DNA from: Flavobacteriales bacterium UBA7325
Lineage (GTDB): Bacteria > Bacteroidota > Bacteroidia > Flavobacteriales_D > Crocinitomicaceae
NCBI GenBank assembly: GCA_002471375.1
Contig: DKPV01000025.1
Span: forward strand, 89,733 to 153,732
DNA: 64,000 bases
Direction of reading: 5' to 3'
In this document: one piece after another, positions 1 to 7,720 of the stretch
How positions within the stretch are numbered: position 1 is the stretch's first letter
Layout: each line of letters begins with the position of its first letter
Program-made: the position numbers and the translations under genes
The notes under the pieces: generated by a model
What the model saw: only the letters and a program-made list of their open reading frames with translations
Told to the model about the DNA's origin: nothing
Databases searched by the model: none

Positions 1-449
1 GTTGGGATGGTTTCCAAACGTACTACCCAGTGTTCGATAGAAGACACAATATCAACCTTGTTGGAACATACTTGTTCGGCAAGAAGAAAGATCTCGAACT
101 TAGCATTCGTTGGAACCTTGGTTCTGGACTTCCTTTTACACCGACTGCAGGCTTCTATCAAGAAGAGAACTTCTCTGGAGGTGTGACAACGGACATTACG
201 GAAACAAATCCAAATTATGTAGCAACATTCCTTGGTGAGTTTAACAGCGAGCGTCTCCCGTTCTATCACCGTCTTGATATTACAGTTAAGAAACGTTTCA
301 TCTTGAAAAACCAAGATATCATTGAAGCAACGGCATCTGTGATAAATGCATATGATAGAAGAAATATCTTCTATGTTAATCGAATCACAGGTGATCAAAT
401 TGATCAATTCCCAATTCTTCCGAGTTTTGGACTGAGTTACAAATTCTAG
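1..449 (+). CDS. TonB-dependent outer-membrane receptor, C-terminal end (partial)
   Basis: The reading frame is open to the left edge, so only about the last 148 residues of a larger protein are present. Alternating polar and hydrophobic strands, the GSGLPFTPTAGFYQE stretch, a YHRLDITVKKRF strand and a terminal aromatic residue (GLSYKF) are typical of the last barrel strands of Bacteroidota SusC/CarboxypepD-plug receptors. Such proteins import ligands across the outer membrane with TonB. The ligand cannot be inferred from this piece. A strong terminator follows, so it is the last gene of its transcript. Confidence 0.75.
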   Translation, partial: WDGFQTYYPVFDRRHNINLVGTYLFGKKKDLELSIRWNLGSGLPFTPTAGFYQEENFSGGVTTDITETNPNYVATFLGEFNSERLPFYHRLDITVKKRFILKNQDIIEATASVINAYDRRNIFYVNRITGDQIDQFPILPSFGLSYKF

Positions 450-472
450 TAACATAAAAGAATTCAACGACT

Positions 473-507
473 GACCTGACTCAAGAAATTGAGTCAGGTC
501 TTTTTTT
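473..507 (+). terminator. Rho-independent terminator after the receptor
   Basis: A perfect 12-bp inverted repeat (GACCTGACTCAA / TTGAGTCAGGTC) with a GAAA loop is followed by seven T. It lies 23 bases after the receptor stop codon. Confidence 0.93.
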
Positions 508-571
508 AACAACTCTTTTTTTCTTTCAAGGTTGAGTGTTAAATCGTTTAATTGAAGAGCTACAAGAACAC

Positions 572-672
572 CTGTTTTGAGAATGAAATAAGATCGTACT
601 CTTCAAGCCATCTTTTTGAGCAAACTCAGGGGCTTCAACTAAATCATTTTACTACTTTTAGTTCTCAAACAG
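572..672. repeat. Widely spaced imperfect inverted repeat
   Basis: CTGTTTTGAGAA (572-583) pairs with TTCTCAAACAG (662-672) with one bulged base. The arms enclose about 78 bases in the gap ahead of guanine deaminase. It could be a long stem in the leader, or chance; there is no other evidence of function. Nothing else is seen in the 508-706 gap. Confidence 0.3.
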
Positions 673-706
673 GACTAAAAATAGGTTAAGAATCGACCTC
701 TACTAT

Positions 707-1180
707 ATGGAAGAACAGAAAGAATTTATGCGCGAGGCAATCCGAATATCTCGCGAAAATGTTGCAACAGGGAATGGTGGACCATTTGGTGCTGTTGTTG
801 TCAAGAATAGCAAGATAATCGCAAGTGGAGGAAACGAAGTAACTTCATCAAATGACCCAACAGCGCATGCTGAAGTTGTCGCGATTAGAAGAGCATGTGA
901 AGAGCTCGGAACATTCCAGCTTGAAGATTGTGAGATATACTGTACTTGCGAGCCCTGTCCGATGTGTTTGGGAGCAATATACTGGGCACGACCTTCTAAA
1001 ATTTACTTTGCAAACACCAAGAAGGATGCCGCTGATATCAATTTCGATGATGACTTTATCTATCAAGAAATCGAAATCCCTAATAGCGAGAGATCCCTTC
1101 CTACTATTCAGTTGTTGAGAGACGAAGCTATAGAGGTCTTCCAAGAATGGACGAATAGTACTACAAAAATTGAATACTAA
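707..1180 (+). CDS. guaD: Guanine deaminase
   Basis: This 157-residue protein belongs to the cytidine/deoxycytidylate deaminase fold and very probably converts guanine to xanthine and ammonia in purine salvage. Zinc-site motifs are HAE (residues 54-56, with catalytic Glu56) and CEPCPMC (81-87, ligands Cys84 and Cys87). GGPFGAVVVK, SSNDPTAHAEV, CLGAIYWARP and the C-terminal IEY tail match the Bacillus-type GuaD, whose usual length is about 156. It uses an ATG start. A membrane-protein gene starts 19 bases after its stop, so the two are probably cotranscribed. tRNA adenosine deaminase (TadA) is a less likely alternative because the C-terminal tail is GuaD-like. Confidence 0.88.
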   Translation: MEEQKEFMREAIRISRENVATGNGGPFGAVVVKNSKIIASGGNEVTSSNDPTAHAEVVAIRRACEELGTFQLEDCEIYCTCEPCPMCLGAIYWARPSKIYFANTKKDAADINFDDDFIYQEIEIPNSERSLPTIQLLRDEAIEVFQEWTNSTTKIEY

Positions 1181-1199
1181 GTAAATCAGGCGACGGGTT

Positions 1200-1700
1200 A
1201 TGGCGTTCGAATATAAACTCTCCAATATTGTTAGCGGAGGACTCATCTACTCTGCTGGAGACACCATTGCAGTCTTGATCACAAATGGTTTTGATTTCGG
1301 AGATCTAAACTATGTACGTGTTCTAGGCGTATTTATGATCGGTGCGACCCTCTACGCATTGGAAATTCCAAACTTCTTCAATTGGATTGATAAAAAGGTT
1401 CCTCAAAATGGCTCGAAAAAGAATGATATGCTTCGAGCAGCATGTGCAACATTGTTCTTTAATCCTCTCTGGATAGCAAGACATATATTATTGATACAGC
1501 TAGTGAGCGGGAATTATTCAACCATCGGTTGGAGTATTCTCATGACAGGCTTAATCTCTTTTGTCGTTAACATACCCGTAGCTTTTGTAGCCAATTATTG
1601 GATTCAAAACAAAGTCTCCGTAAAAAATCGTTTCGTCGTAAGTGCTGTTTTCTCCGGGATTATGGCAATCTACTACTCATTGAGTGAAACTTGGTACTAA
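1200..1700 (+). CDS. Hypothetical multi-pass membrane protein
   Basis: A 166-residue protein with about four hydrophobic segments (roughly 12-28, 40-60, 90-105 and 115-160). GGLIYSAGDTIA near the start and a VNIPVAFVANYWI segment near the end give a vague resemblance to the Mpv17/PMP22 fold, but this is by eye and weak. It follows guaD by 19 bases, probably in one transcript, which suggests no obvious function. Length and start (ATG) look normal. Confidence 0.6.
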   Translation: MAFEYKLSNIVSGGLIYSAGDTIAVLITNGFDFGDLNYVRVLGVFMIGATLYALEIPNFFNWIDKKVPQNGSKKNDMLRAACATLFFNPLWIARHILLIQLVSGNYSTIGWSILMTGLISFVVNIPVAFVANYWIQNKVSVKNRFVVSAVFSGIMAIYYSLSETWY

Positions 1701-1823
1701 GCTGAGAATCTGAGCTCAATACAAATAGATTAAAAAAACTTATCAGCATTCATTGAAAGATATTAAGATTTTGTCTGTTGAATCAGATTTTTTCCTAATC
1801 TTGATCTCGAATTACTAAGTACA

Positions 1824-2993
1824 TTGGAAGAAGAATTTGAAGATATAAGGCCTTATCGAGACCACGAAGTTTCAGCGGTATTAGAATCGTTACTGAACAA
1901 CGACGAGTTTTTCGAGGCAATAGCTCGTTTTCAAGCTCCGCGACTCAAAAAGGTACTCCCTAAGCTTGCCAAGAAAAAGGTAGAAAAAGCGCTTAAAAAG
2001 CATTTAAAGGGTATCAATTCGATTTCTGAGTTTCAATTAGTGATCGCTAAATACATGCAAAAGATTATCGATGATACAATTGATAGTCTTCATGAAACTG
2101 ATCTTGTAGAAATTCCGCAAGAGACACCACACCTTTTCATTAGCAATCATAGAGATATTGTAATGGACCCTGCACTTGTTAGTTATTTACTTAGACTATC
2201 GGTTCATGGAACAATGGAAATAGCGATCGGTGATAATCTTCTTAAAAAGGAATACATCTCAGATTTGATGCGATTGAACAAAAGTTTCATCGTAAAGCGA
2301 TCGATGCAAGGACGAGAAAAACTCGAGGCTTTAAAGACGTTATCGAAATACATCCACTACTCCATTGAAAATGGAAACAATGCCTGGATTGCACAGCGTG
2401 AAGGTCGGGCTAAAGATGGTTTAGATAAAACAGATCCTACGATCATTAAGATGTTGAGCATGGGGAAACGAGATGATGAGAAATTATCATTACCCTCTGC
2501 GATATCTCGTTTGCACATAATTCCTGTTTCAATCTCTTATGAATACAATCCTTGTGATGAATTAATTGCGAGAGAGCTACACGCGATTGAGACTACAGGA
2601 AGTTTTGAAAAAGACGACAGAAGTGATATCATTAGCATTTCGACAGGATTAAATTTGAAAAAGGGAGATGTCCATGTCAGTTATGGCACAGAGATTCAAA
2701 CAAGCGAAGAAGATGATGCTGTAGCTATAGCTAACATGATCGATAAGCAAATCATCCTTAACTATCACTTACATCCATCAAATTATCTTGCATATAGAAG
2801 ATTACAAGAAGCTGATCCGACGATAGGACCTAGTCTTGAAGACATGAATGTAAAGATTTCTGATGGAAAAGAAGTTGAATTTAAGATTCGCTATGAGAAT
2901 TTGGAAGATGAATTGAAACCATACTTCATTCAAATGTATGCCAATCCGGTCATCAACAAATTTCAATACGCCCAGGAAGGGGCAATTGATTGA
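1824..2993 (+). CDS. 1-acyl-sn-glycerol-3-phosphate acyltransferase-like (PlsC family) protein
   Basis: A 389-residue protein with an acyltransferase core. The catalytic NHRDIVMD (NHx4D type) is near residue 109, and a QREGRAKDGLD block near 191 corresponds to the substrate-binding EGxR region. It probably acylates lysophosphatidate or a related acceptor at the inner membrane. The start is TTG at 1824: no in-frame ATG precedes it, and the immediate FEDIRPYRDHEV opening is the conserved N-terminus of this long Bacteroidota subgroup. The protein is longer than classic PlsC (about 240) because of N- and C-terminal extensions. It stands alone and converges on the decarboxylase gene. Confidence 0.75.
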   Translation: MEEEFEDIRPYRDHEVSAVLESLLNNDEFFEAIARFQAPRLKKVLPKLAKKKVEKALKKHLKGINSISEFQLVIAKYMQKIIDDTIDSLHETDLVEIPQETPHLFISNHRDIVMDPALVSYLLRLSVHGTMEIAIGDNLLKKEYISDLMRLNKSFIVKRSMQGREKLEALKTLSKYIHYSIENGNNAWIAQREGRAKDGLDKTDPTIIKMLSMGKRDDEKLSLPSAISRLHIIPVSISYEYNPCDELIARELHAIETTGSFEKDDRSDIISISTGLNLKKGDVHVSYGTEIQTSEEDDAVAIANMIDKQIILNYHLHPSNYLAYRRLQEADPTIGPSLEDMNVKISDGKEVEFKIRYENLEDELKPYFIQMYANPVINKFQYAQEGAID

Positions 2994-3018
2994 TTATTCG
3001 TGAATTACAAGATTCAGC

Positions 3019-4425
3019 CTAAGCCTCAAAAACAGAAGAGTCTAAACCTACTAGTGCGGGGTTATTCGCCACAAAATCCTCCAATACTTTGAAGAAGTTG
3101 AGTAAATCTTCAGGCTCGTTCGTACCATTGATCGTCACTAATCGAATAAAAGTGTCTTCTCGGAAATTTCCAAATCCAACAACGGTCTCCTTCTCTTCGT
3201 ATAGAGCCGTACATAGCACATCTGGATCAATCCCTTTATAGTTAAAGCAAATCGAAATAGAATCGTCAAAACTATAAAGTTGGTAGTCAGAATTATTTCG
3301 CACATAATCTCTCGCAACATCAGCAAGGATAAACTGTTGATCTATAATTTTTTCAAGCCCATTTGTCCCTAAAGATTTCCATAGCGTCCAGAATTTCAAA
3401 GCATCATTTCTTCTACCACATTGAAATGAAGTCTTTCCTAAGTTAAATTCATCTCCATCTGTTTGGTACAAATACTCAGCATCGTTACTAAAAGAACCAC
3501 TCAAGTACTTTTTATCCTTCACTAAGATAATAGAACATGTCAATGGCGTTCCTAGCATCTTATGGGCATTGTAGCTAAAAGAATCTGATCTGTCTACCCC
3601 TTTTAGGAGATGCTTGTACTTAGCACTGAACATCGCTCCTCCACAGTAGGCACCATCCACGTGGAACCAAATCGAATCATACTTCTCACAGACATCTGCA
3701 ATCGCATCAATTGGATCAAATGCTCCAAGCACCGTAGTTCCAGCTGTAGCATTTACGAAAGCAGGAGTGTGCCCATCCGCGATATCCTTCTGAATCTGTT
3801 CATCCAGTTTAACAGGGTTCATTCTTCCTAGATCATCCGTTTCTATGTAGCGTACGTTGTTTCTACCAATTCCGGCGAAACTTGCATTTTTAGCGTTTGA
3901 ATAATGAGACTCAACGGAAGCATAGGCTAGTAAATTCTTACCCTTACCTTCATTTCTGAATTTTGGATCCGCAGCATCTCTTCCCATAATCAATGCCATA
4001 TAATTTGACATCGATCCACCTGTTGGGAACGTTCCGCTACTAGTCTTACCGTAGCCAATCATTTCACATGACTTATGGATGATTTCCAATTCAATTCCAA
4101 CCTGTGGCCCAGCAACCTTGTACGTATACATACTGTTATTGAGCATAACAGCAAGCAAATCACCAAACACTGCCTTTCCTTGACGTCCGCCAAAAAGCTG
4201 ATTGAAAAATAAATTCGTTGCTGTTTTAGGAGTCGCCTCAATCACTTCAGTCATCACATTCTTAAAATCAGCATCAGCGATGCCATTATCGTTTAGTGAT
4301 AAATCAAGGGTAGCATATAGATCCTCTGCATCAATTCTATCCGCGACTGGATTATTTTTTTCATCTTCTAAAAGAACTTTCGCAAGTTCATTGAATAACT
4401 CTAAATCGTTATTAATATCCGACAT
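3019..4425 (-). CDS. PLP-dependent group II decarboxylase, probable cysteine sulfinate decarboxylase
   Basis: A 468-residue PLP enzyme of the glutamate/cysteine-sulfinate/aromatic amino acid decarboxylase family. The Schiff-base lysine is Lys289 in SYNAHKMLGTPL, Asp257 in HVDGAYCGG should hold the pyridine nitrogen and His174 in ESHYS should stack on the cofactor. FFNQLFGG, GPQVGIELEI and FQCGRRNDALKFWTLWKSLG resemble animal CSAD/GAD more than bacterial GadB. It follows cysteine dioxygenase by 36 bases on the same strand, so cysteine sulfinate is the likely substrate and hypotaurine the product (inference from context). Glutamate or aspartate remain possible substrates; sequence alone does not decide. 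Confidence 0.82.
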   Translation of the reverse strand: MSDINNDLELFNELAKVLLEDEKNNPVADRIDAEDLYATLDLSLNDNGIADADFKNVMTEVIEATPKTATNLFFNQLFGGRQGKAVFGDLLAVMLNNSMYTYKVAGPQVGIELEIIHKSCEMIGYGKTSSGTFPTGGSMSNYMALIMGRDAADPKFRNEGKGKNLLAYASVESHYSNAKNASFAGIGRNNVRYIETDDLGRMNPVKLDEQIQKDIADGHTPAFVNATAGTTVLGAFDPIDAIADVCEKYDSIWFHVDGAYCGGAMFSAKYKHLLKGVDRSDSFSYNAHKMLGTPLTCSIILVKDKKYLSGSFSNDAEYLYQTDGDEFNLGKTSFQCGRRNDALKFWTLWKSLGTNGLEKIIDQQFILADVARDYVRNNSDYQLYSFDDSISICFNYKGIDPDVLCTALYEEKETVVGFGNFREDTFIRLVTINGTNEPEDLLNFFKVLEDFVANNPALVGLDSSVFEA

Positions 4426-4461
4426 ATAATAAGTTGTAATAAATCAATTTTTGTTCGAACG

Positions 4462-4995
4462 CTACATTCTTGAGTCAAAAGACAACTCACGTTCCTCTAG
4501 CTCTCCAGTTATCTTGTTTAAGGCATTACAACGTGGAATTGGATTTGCGTATAAATGAATTGACATGCTTCGAGTTTTATCAACATTTTGAAGATCATGA
4601 TACCCCATTGAGTCAATCATATAAGTCAAATCACCTGTTGTAACGTTGGTAACTTTCGAAGGAACAAGTTTCCCTTCCCCATTTTCCGTAAAGATAGTTT
4701 CTTTAAAGTTCCCGTCAACAAAGTAAACCCAACATTCTTCTCCACCGTGATCATGAACTGGTGTTGCCTGACCGGCTTCCCAGCAAAGCAGTATTAGTTC
4801 AAAGTTCTCATTTTCAAAGATGCAGTTCCTTGTGTAGTGATCTTGTGACCAAATTCCCTTCGCTCTCAATTCATCAAGTGGAAGGTCTAAACTTCTTAAT
4901 ATCTTACCGAAGGTCGTCCTCTCGGATTCTGCTAGCGCAGATGTTAATTCGGATATTGTGGTAATCGCCTGTGGGATGATACTTGATTCTATCAA
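4462..4995 (-). CDS. Cysteine dioxygenase, type I
   Basis: A 177-residue cupin that should oxidise cysteine to cysteine sulfinate with O2 and ferrous iron. The iron ligands are His81 and His83 (VHDHGGEEC) and His133 (MGYHDLQN). Arg56 in YTRN matches the substrate carboxylate-binding Arg60 of mammalian CDO. Cys88 and Tyr149 (HLYANP) sit at exactly the spacing of the mammalian Cys93-Tyr157 crosslink, and Cys156 matches mammalian Cys164. Length is close to the family norm (about 200). It is the first gene of a two-gene operon with the decarboxylase and is divergent from a sodium symporter. Confidence 0.92.
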   Translation of the reverse strand: MIESSIIPQAITTISELTSALAESERTTFGKILRSLDLPLDELRAKGIWSQDHYTRNCIFENENFELILLCWEAGQATPVHDHGGEECWVYFVDGNFKETIFTENGEGKLVPSKVTNVTTGDLTYMIDSMGYHDLQNVDKTRSMSIHLYANPIPRCNALNKITGELEERELSFDSRM

Positions 4996-5036
4996 TGCTT
5001 AATCCTCGCCTCTTTTCGTTCTAATTGAATTCAAAT

Positions 5037-5053
5037 TTAGGGTCAATCCCTAA
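5037..5053. promoter_or_regulatory. Palindrome upstream of cysteine dioxygenase, candidate operator
   Basis: TTAGGGTCAATCCCTAA has perfect 6-bp arms and a 5-base spacer. It lies 42 bases upstream of the dioxygenase start in the divergent promoter region (4996-5252). No adjacent regulator gene identifies the binding protein. Confidence 0.4.
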
Positions 5054-5111
5054 TTTCACAGGTCATTTTAATATAAAGACAATAATTTATGATCTGCATT
5101 GCAATTTAGTA

Positions 5112-5127
5112 AAAAATGAGCATTTTT
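5112..5127. promoter_or_regulatory. Second AT-rich palindrome in the divergent region
   Basis: AAAAATGAGCATTTTT has 7-bp perfect arms and a 2-base centre. It is about midway between the dioxygenase and symporter starts. It may be an operator, but AT-rich palindromes arise easily by chance. Confidence 0.3.
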
Positions 5128-5252
5128 CGGATATTTCTGGTCGTTAATCTCTTATTTAAGACAAAAAATCATCGTTTTTAGCTTATTTATTCTCATTTTC
5201 GTCAAAAGTACAATTATCACTAAAAGAGTGTACACCCCACAACCTCGATTCT

Positions 5253-6836
5253 ATGGAAGCTGAAAATCTTATTACCAAATACATTGTTCTCGCAATCTAT
5301 GTCGGAATTCTATTTCTAATTGGAATCATGGCTTCGCGCCGTATCAAAAGCATGAGCGACTATTATGTAGGTGGTAAAGGCATGGGATTCTGGGCTGTTG
5401 CTTTTTCAGCACGAGCTACTGGCGAATCAGGCTGGCTTCTGATCGGTCTTACAGGCATGGGGGCAATCGCAGGATATTCGGGCTATTGGGTCGTCATAGG
5501 TGAACTTGGAGGAGTTGCAATATCCTGGTTCTTAATGGCCAAACGATTCAAGCGTCGATCGGATGCATATGGATCAATCACCATACCCGATTACCTTCAA
5601 AGTCATTTCAAATCGTCCACACATACACTGAGAGTTATTGCGGCATCCGTGCTTGCCATCTTCGTGGTGATTTATGTTAGTTCTCAAATTGATGCGACGG
5701 GGATCGCTTTTGAGTCATTAATGGACACCAACTACTTCGTTGGAGCTTTGATTGGATTCTTGATCGTCATGGTCTACATTTTTATAGGAGGATTTGTCGC
5801 GGCTGTTTGGTCTGATCTTTTCCAGGGAATCCTCATGTTTGCCGGGCTGATATTGCTACCTATAGTAGTCTGGTTCTCAATGGATCACGGACAATCAATT
5901 ACAGAAGGACTAAACGCGATCGACCCAAGCTTGACCCAGGTCATGGGCCGAAGCGATGATGGCTGGATGAACCTCTTTACCATTCTTGGATTATCAATGA
6001 TTGGACTTGGCTTTCTAGGAGCACCACAGGTATACGTGCGTTTCATGTCCATTAAAGAAGAGAAGGAAATTGATAAAGGGAAATGGGTAGCCGTAGTATT
6101 TACTCTACTAACCGATGCAGCTGCAGTTACCATTGGTATTCTTGCTCGTGTGATTTTTACAGAAAATGGTCAAGATCCGGAAGCGGTACTAGGTGCGGAT
6201 GGTGAAAATGTTTTGCACATGCTCACAGAAGCGTACCTACCAATGATTGTTGTAGCCATCTACGTAGCGATAGTTCTATCAGCTATTATGTCTACCATTG
6301 ACTCATTGCTAATCATTGCTTCCAGTGCGATAACACGTGATTTCTACCAAAAGATTTTCAAACCTCATTTGAAAGATTCTGAACTCACTAAAACTTCTAG
6401 AATTGTCACAATTGTTATGGCACTTGCGGCATTATTAATGGCAATAATTGTGGCAAATGTAGCTCCCGACAGGCAATTGTTTTGGGTGATAATATTTGGA
6501 TGGTCTGGAATTGCAGCAACCTTCTGCCCCGTCATAATTCTCACGTTGTTTTGGCGCGGTTATTCAGAGAAAGGAGCTATTGCCTCGATGATTTCAGGTT
6601 TTATATCCGTAATTCTCTTCAAATTTGTCTTTCAGGAAATGGAAGGCATAGGGCCATACCTTGTAGAATTAGACGTTCTAGCACCTTCATTTGCTGTTGC
6701 CATGATTGTAGGTTGGGTGTTTTCGAAGCTCTATCCTCCGAAGCAGTCAGCAATTGATGCAATTGGCCTACAGGAACCTACAAATGATGATTCTGATGAT
6801 TTCAGCATGAACTCAGACGAACTACTTGATAACTAG
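5253..6836 (+). CDS. Sodium:solute symporter, PutP-like (SSS family)
   Basis: A 527-residue inner-membrane carrier with about 13 transmembrane helices. The segment ATGESGWLLIGLTG corresponds to the PutP motif SDMSGWLLMGLPG that forms part of the sodium/proline site, and LSAIMSTIDSLLIIASSAIT matches the PutP helix-8/9 region. Proline uptake driven by sodium is the best guess; betaine or another osmolyte is possible. The C-terminal 20 residues form an acidic cytoplasmic tail. It is transcribed away from the cysteine dioxygenase operon, from a 257-bp shared intergenic region, which hints at a common osmotic role. Confidence 0.85.
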   Translation: MEAENLITKYIVLAIYVGILFLIGIMASRRIKSMSDYYVGGKGMGFWAVAFSARATGESGWLLIGLTGMGAIAGYSGYWVVIGELGGVAISWFLMAKRFKRRSDAYGSITIPDYLQSHFKSSTHTLRVIAASVLAIFVVIYVSSQIDATGIAFESLMDTNYFVGALIGFLIVMVYIFIGGFVAAVWSDLFQGILMFAGLILLPIVVWFSMDHGQSITEGLNAIDPSLTQVMGRSDDGWMNLFTILGLSMIGLGFLGAPQVYVRFMSIKEEKEIDKGKWVAVVFTLLTDAAAVTIGILARVIFTENGQDPEAVLGADGENVLHMLTEAYLPMIVVAIYVAIVLSAIMSTIDSLLIIASSAITRDFYQKIFKPHLKDSELTKTSRIVTIVMALAALLMAIIVANVAPDRQLFWVIIFGWSGIAATFCPVIILTLFWRGYSEKGAIASMISGFISVILFKFVFQEMEGIGPYLVELDVLAPSFAVAMIVGWVFSKLYPPKQSAIDAIGLQEPTNDDSDDFSMNSDELLDN

Positions 6837-6856
6837 AAAATACGTATACTTGCTGC

Positions 6857-7417
6857 ATGGACAGAGACTTGACAAAGCGCAGCGGCGGAGCTTGTGAATT
6901 ATGCACATCTACCGATAACTTAACAACATATGTTGTGACTCCAAAAGACGGGAGCGATAGCGCAAATTGTGTTCTTACTTGTGCAATGTGTAACGATCAA
7001 CTCTCTGGAAAGAAAGATTTAGACCCTAATCATTGGCGATGCTTGAATGATAGTATGTGGAGCGAGGTTGATGCGGTTAAAGTAGTTGCATGGCGAACGT
7101 TAACAGATCTCAAATCAGAAGGTTGGCCGAATGATCTTCTCGAAATGATATATATGGAGGAGGATGTTGAAAATTGGGCAAAAGAAGGTCAACCATCGGA
7201 AGATGCTGTTATTCATATTGATAGCAATGGGGTTCAACTATCTTCTGGCGACTCCGTTGTCTTAATTAAAGATCTCAAGGTTAAAGGAGGCAACTTTACG
7301 GCTAAACGTGGAACAGCTGTTCGAAATATTACCCTTGTACACGACAACCCGGAACACATCGAAGGAAAAGTTGAAGGCCAAAGAATCGTCATCTTAACTC
7401 AATACGTTAAGAAGTAA
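6857..7417 (+). CDS. yjdM: PhnA/YjdM family zinc-ribbon protein
   Basis: A 186-residue protein. Two Cys pairs near the N-terminus (CELC around 13-16 and CAMC around 42-45) form the PhnA zinc ribbon. The C-terminal domain carries DSNGVQLSSGDSVVLIKDLK and VKGGNFTAKRGT, the SH3-like PhnA signature. Despite the historical alkylphosphonate name, the molecular role of this family is unclear. It is longer than E. coli YjdM (about 111) because a segment of about 60 residues separates the two domains. It starts 20 bases after the symporter stop, so the two are likely cotranscribed. Confidence 0.85.
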   Translation: MDRDLTKRSGGACELCTSTDNLTTYVVTPKDGSDSANCVLTCAMCNDQLSGKKDLDPNHWRCLNDSMWSEVDAVKVVAWRTLTDLKSEGWPNDLLEMIYMEEDVENWAKEGQPSEDAVIHIDSNGVQLSSGDSVVLIKDLKVKGGNFTAKRGTAVRNITLVHDNPEHIEGKVEGQRIVILTQYVKK

Positions 7418-7500
7418 ACCTACCTCTTACCCTTCTTCTACCCTATTTTTTTTTACAGTCCTAATATAGCTATAAGTGAATTTTATTGTTCATTTTTAAG

Positions 7501-7623
7501 TTAATGAATCTTAGCAAAGGGAATAAGCTTTTTAATAAACACGCCAAGCGTTGCACTCACGATCCCTGCTCCAATAAGAACCACATTAAATTCTTGATCA
7601 CCTTTTATTTGCTGTCCTGACAT
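7501..7623 (-). pseudogene. Remnant of malate:quinone oxidoreductase N-terminus (40 codons)
   Basis: ATG at 7623 opens a 40-codon frame ending in TAA at 7501-7503. Residues 13-35 include VVLIGAGIVSATLG followed by a basic KKLIP stretch. This matches the N-terminal FAD-binding Rossmann segment of Mqo (LIGxGIMSATLG then LxELxP) almost residue for residue. Full Mqo is about 500 residues, and no further Mqo sequence is visible downstream on this strand before the phnA gene. It is most likely what is left of a deleted mqo. Alternatively it persists as a small peptide with one hydrophobic helix. It sits alone between phnA and the prohibitin-like gene. Confidence 0.65.
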
Positions 7624-7720
7624 AATCTTCTTTATGTGTTAAATAGATACAAAAAAGGCTCCATCCACAGTCGTGAATGAAGCCGATAAATTACTAGATG
7701 GAATAATTCTCCGAACTAAA

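Noticed and set aside
848..1246. 132-codon open frame opposite guanine deaminase
   Set aside because: It overlaps guaD and the next gene start on the other strand, and its protein has no domain and no coding-like signature; guaD is clearly the real gene.
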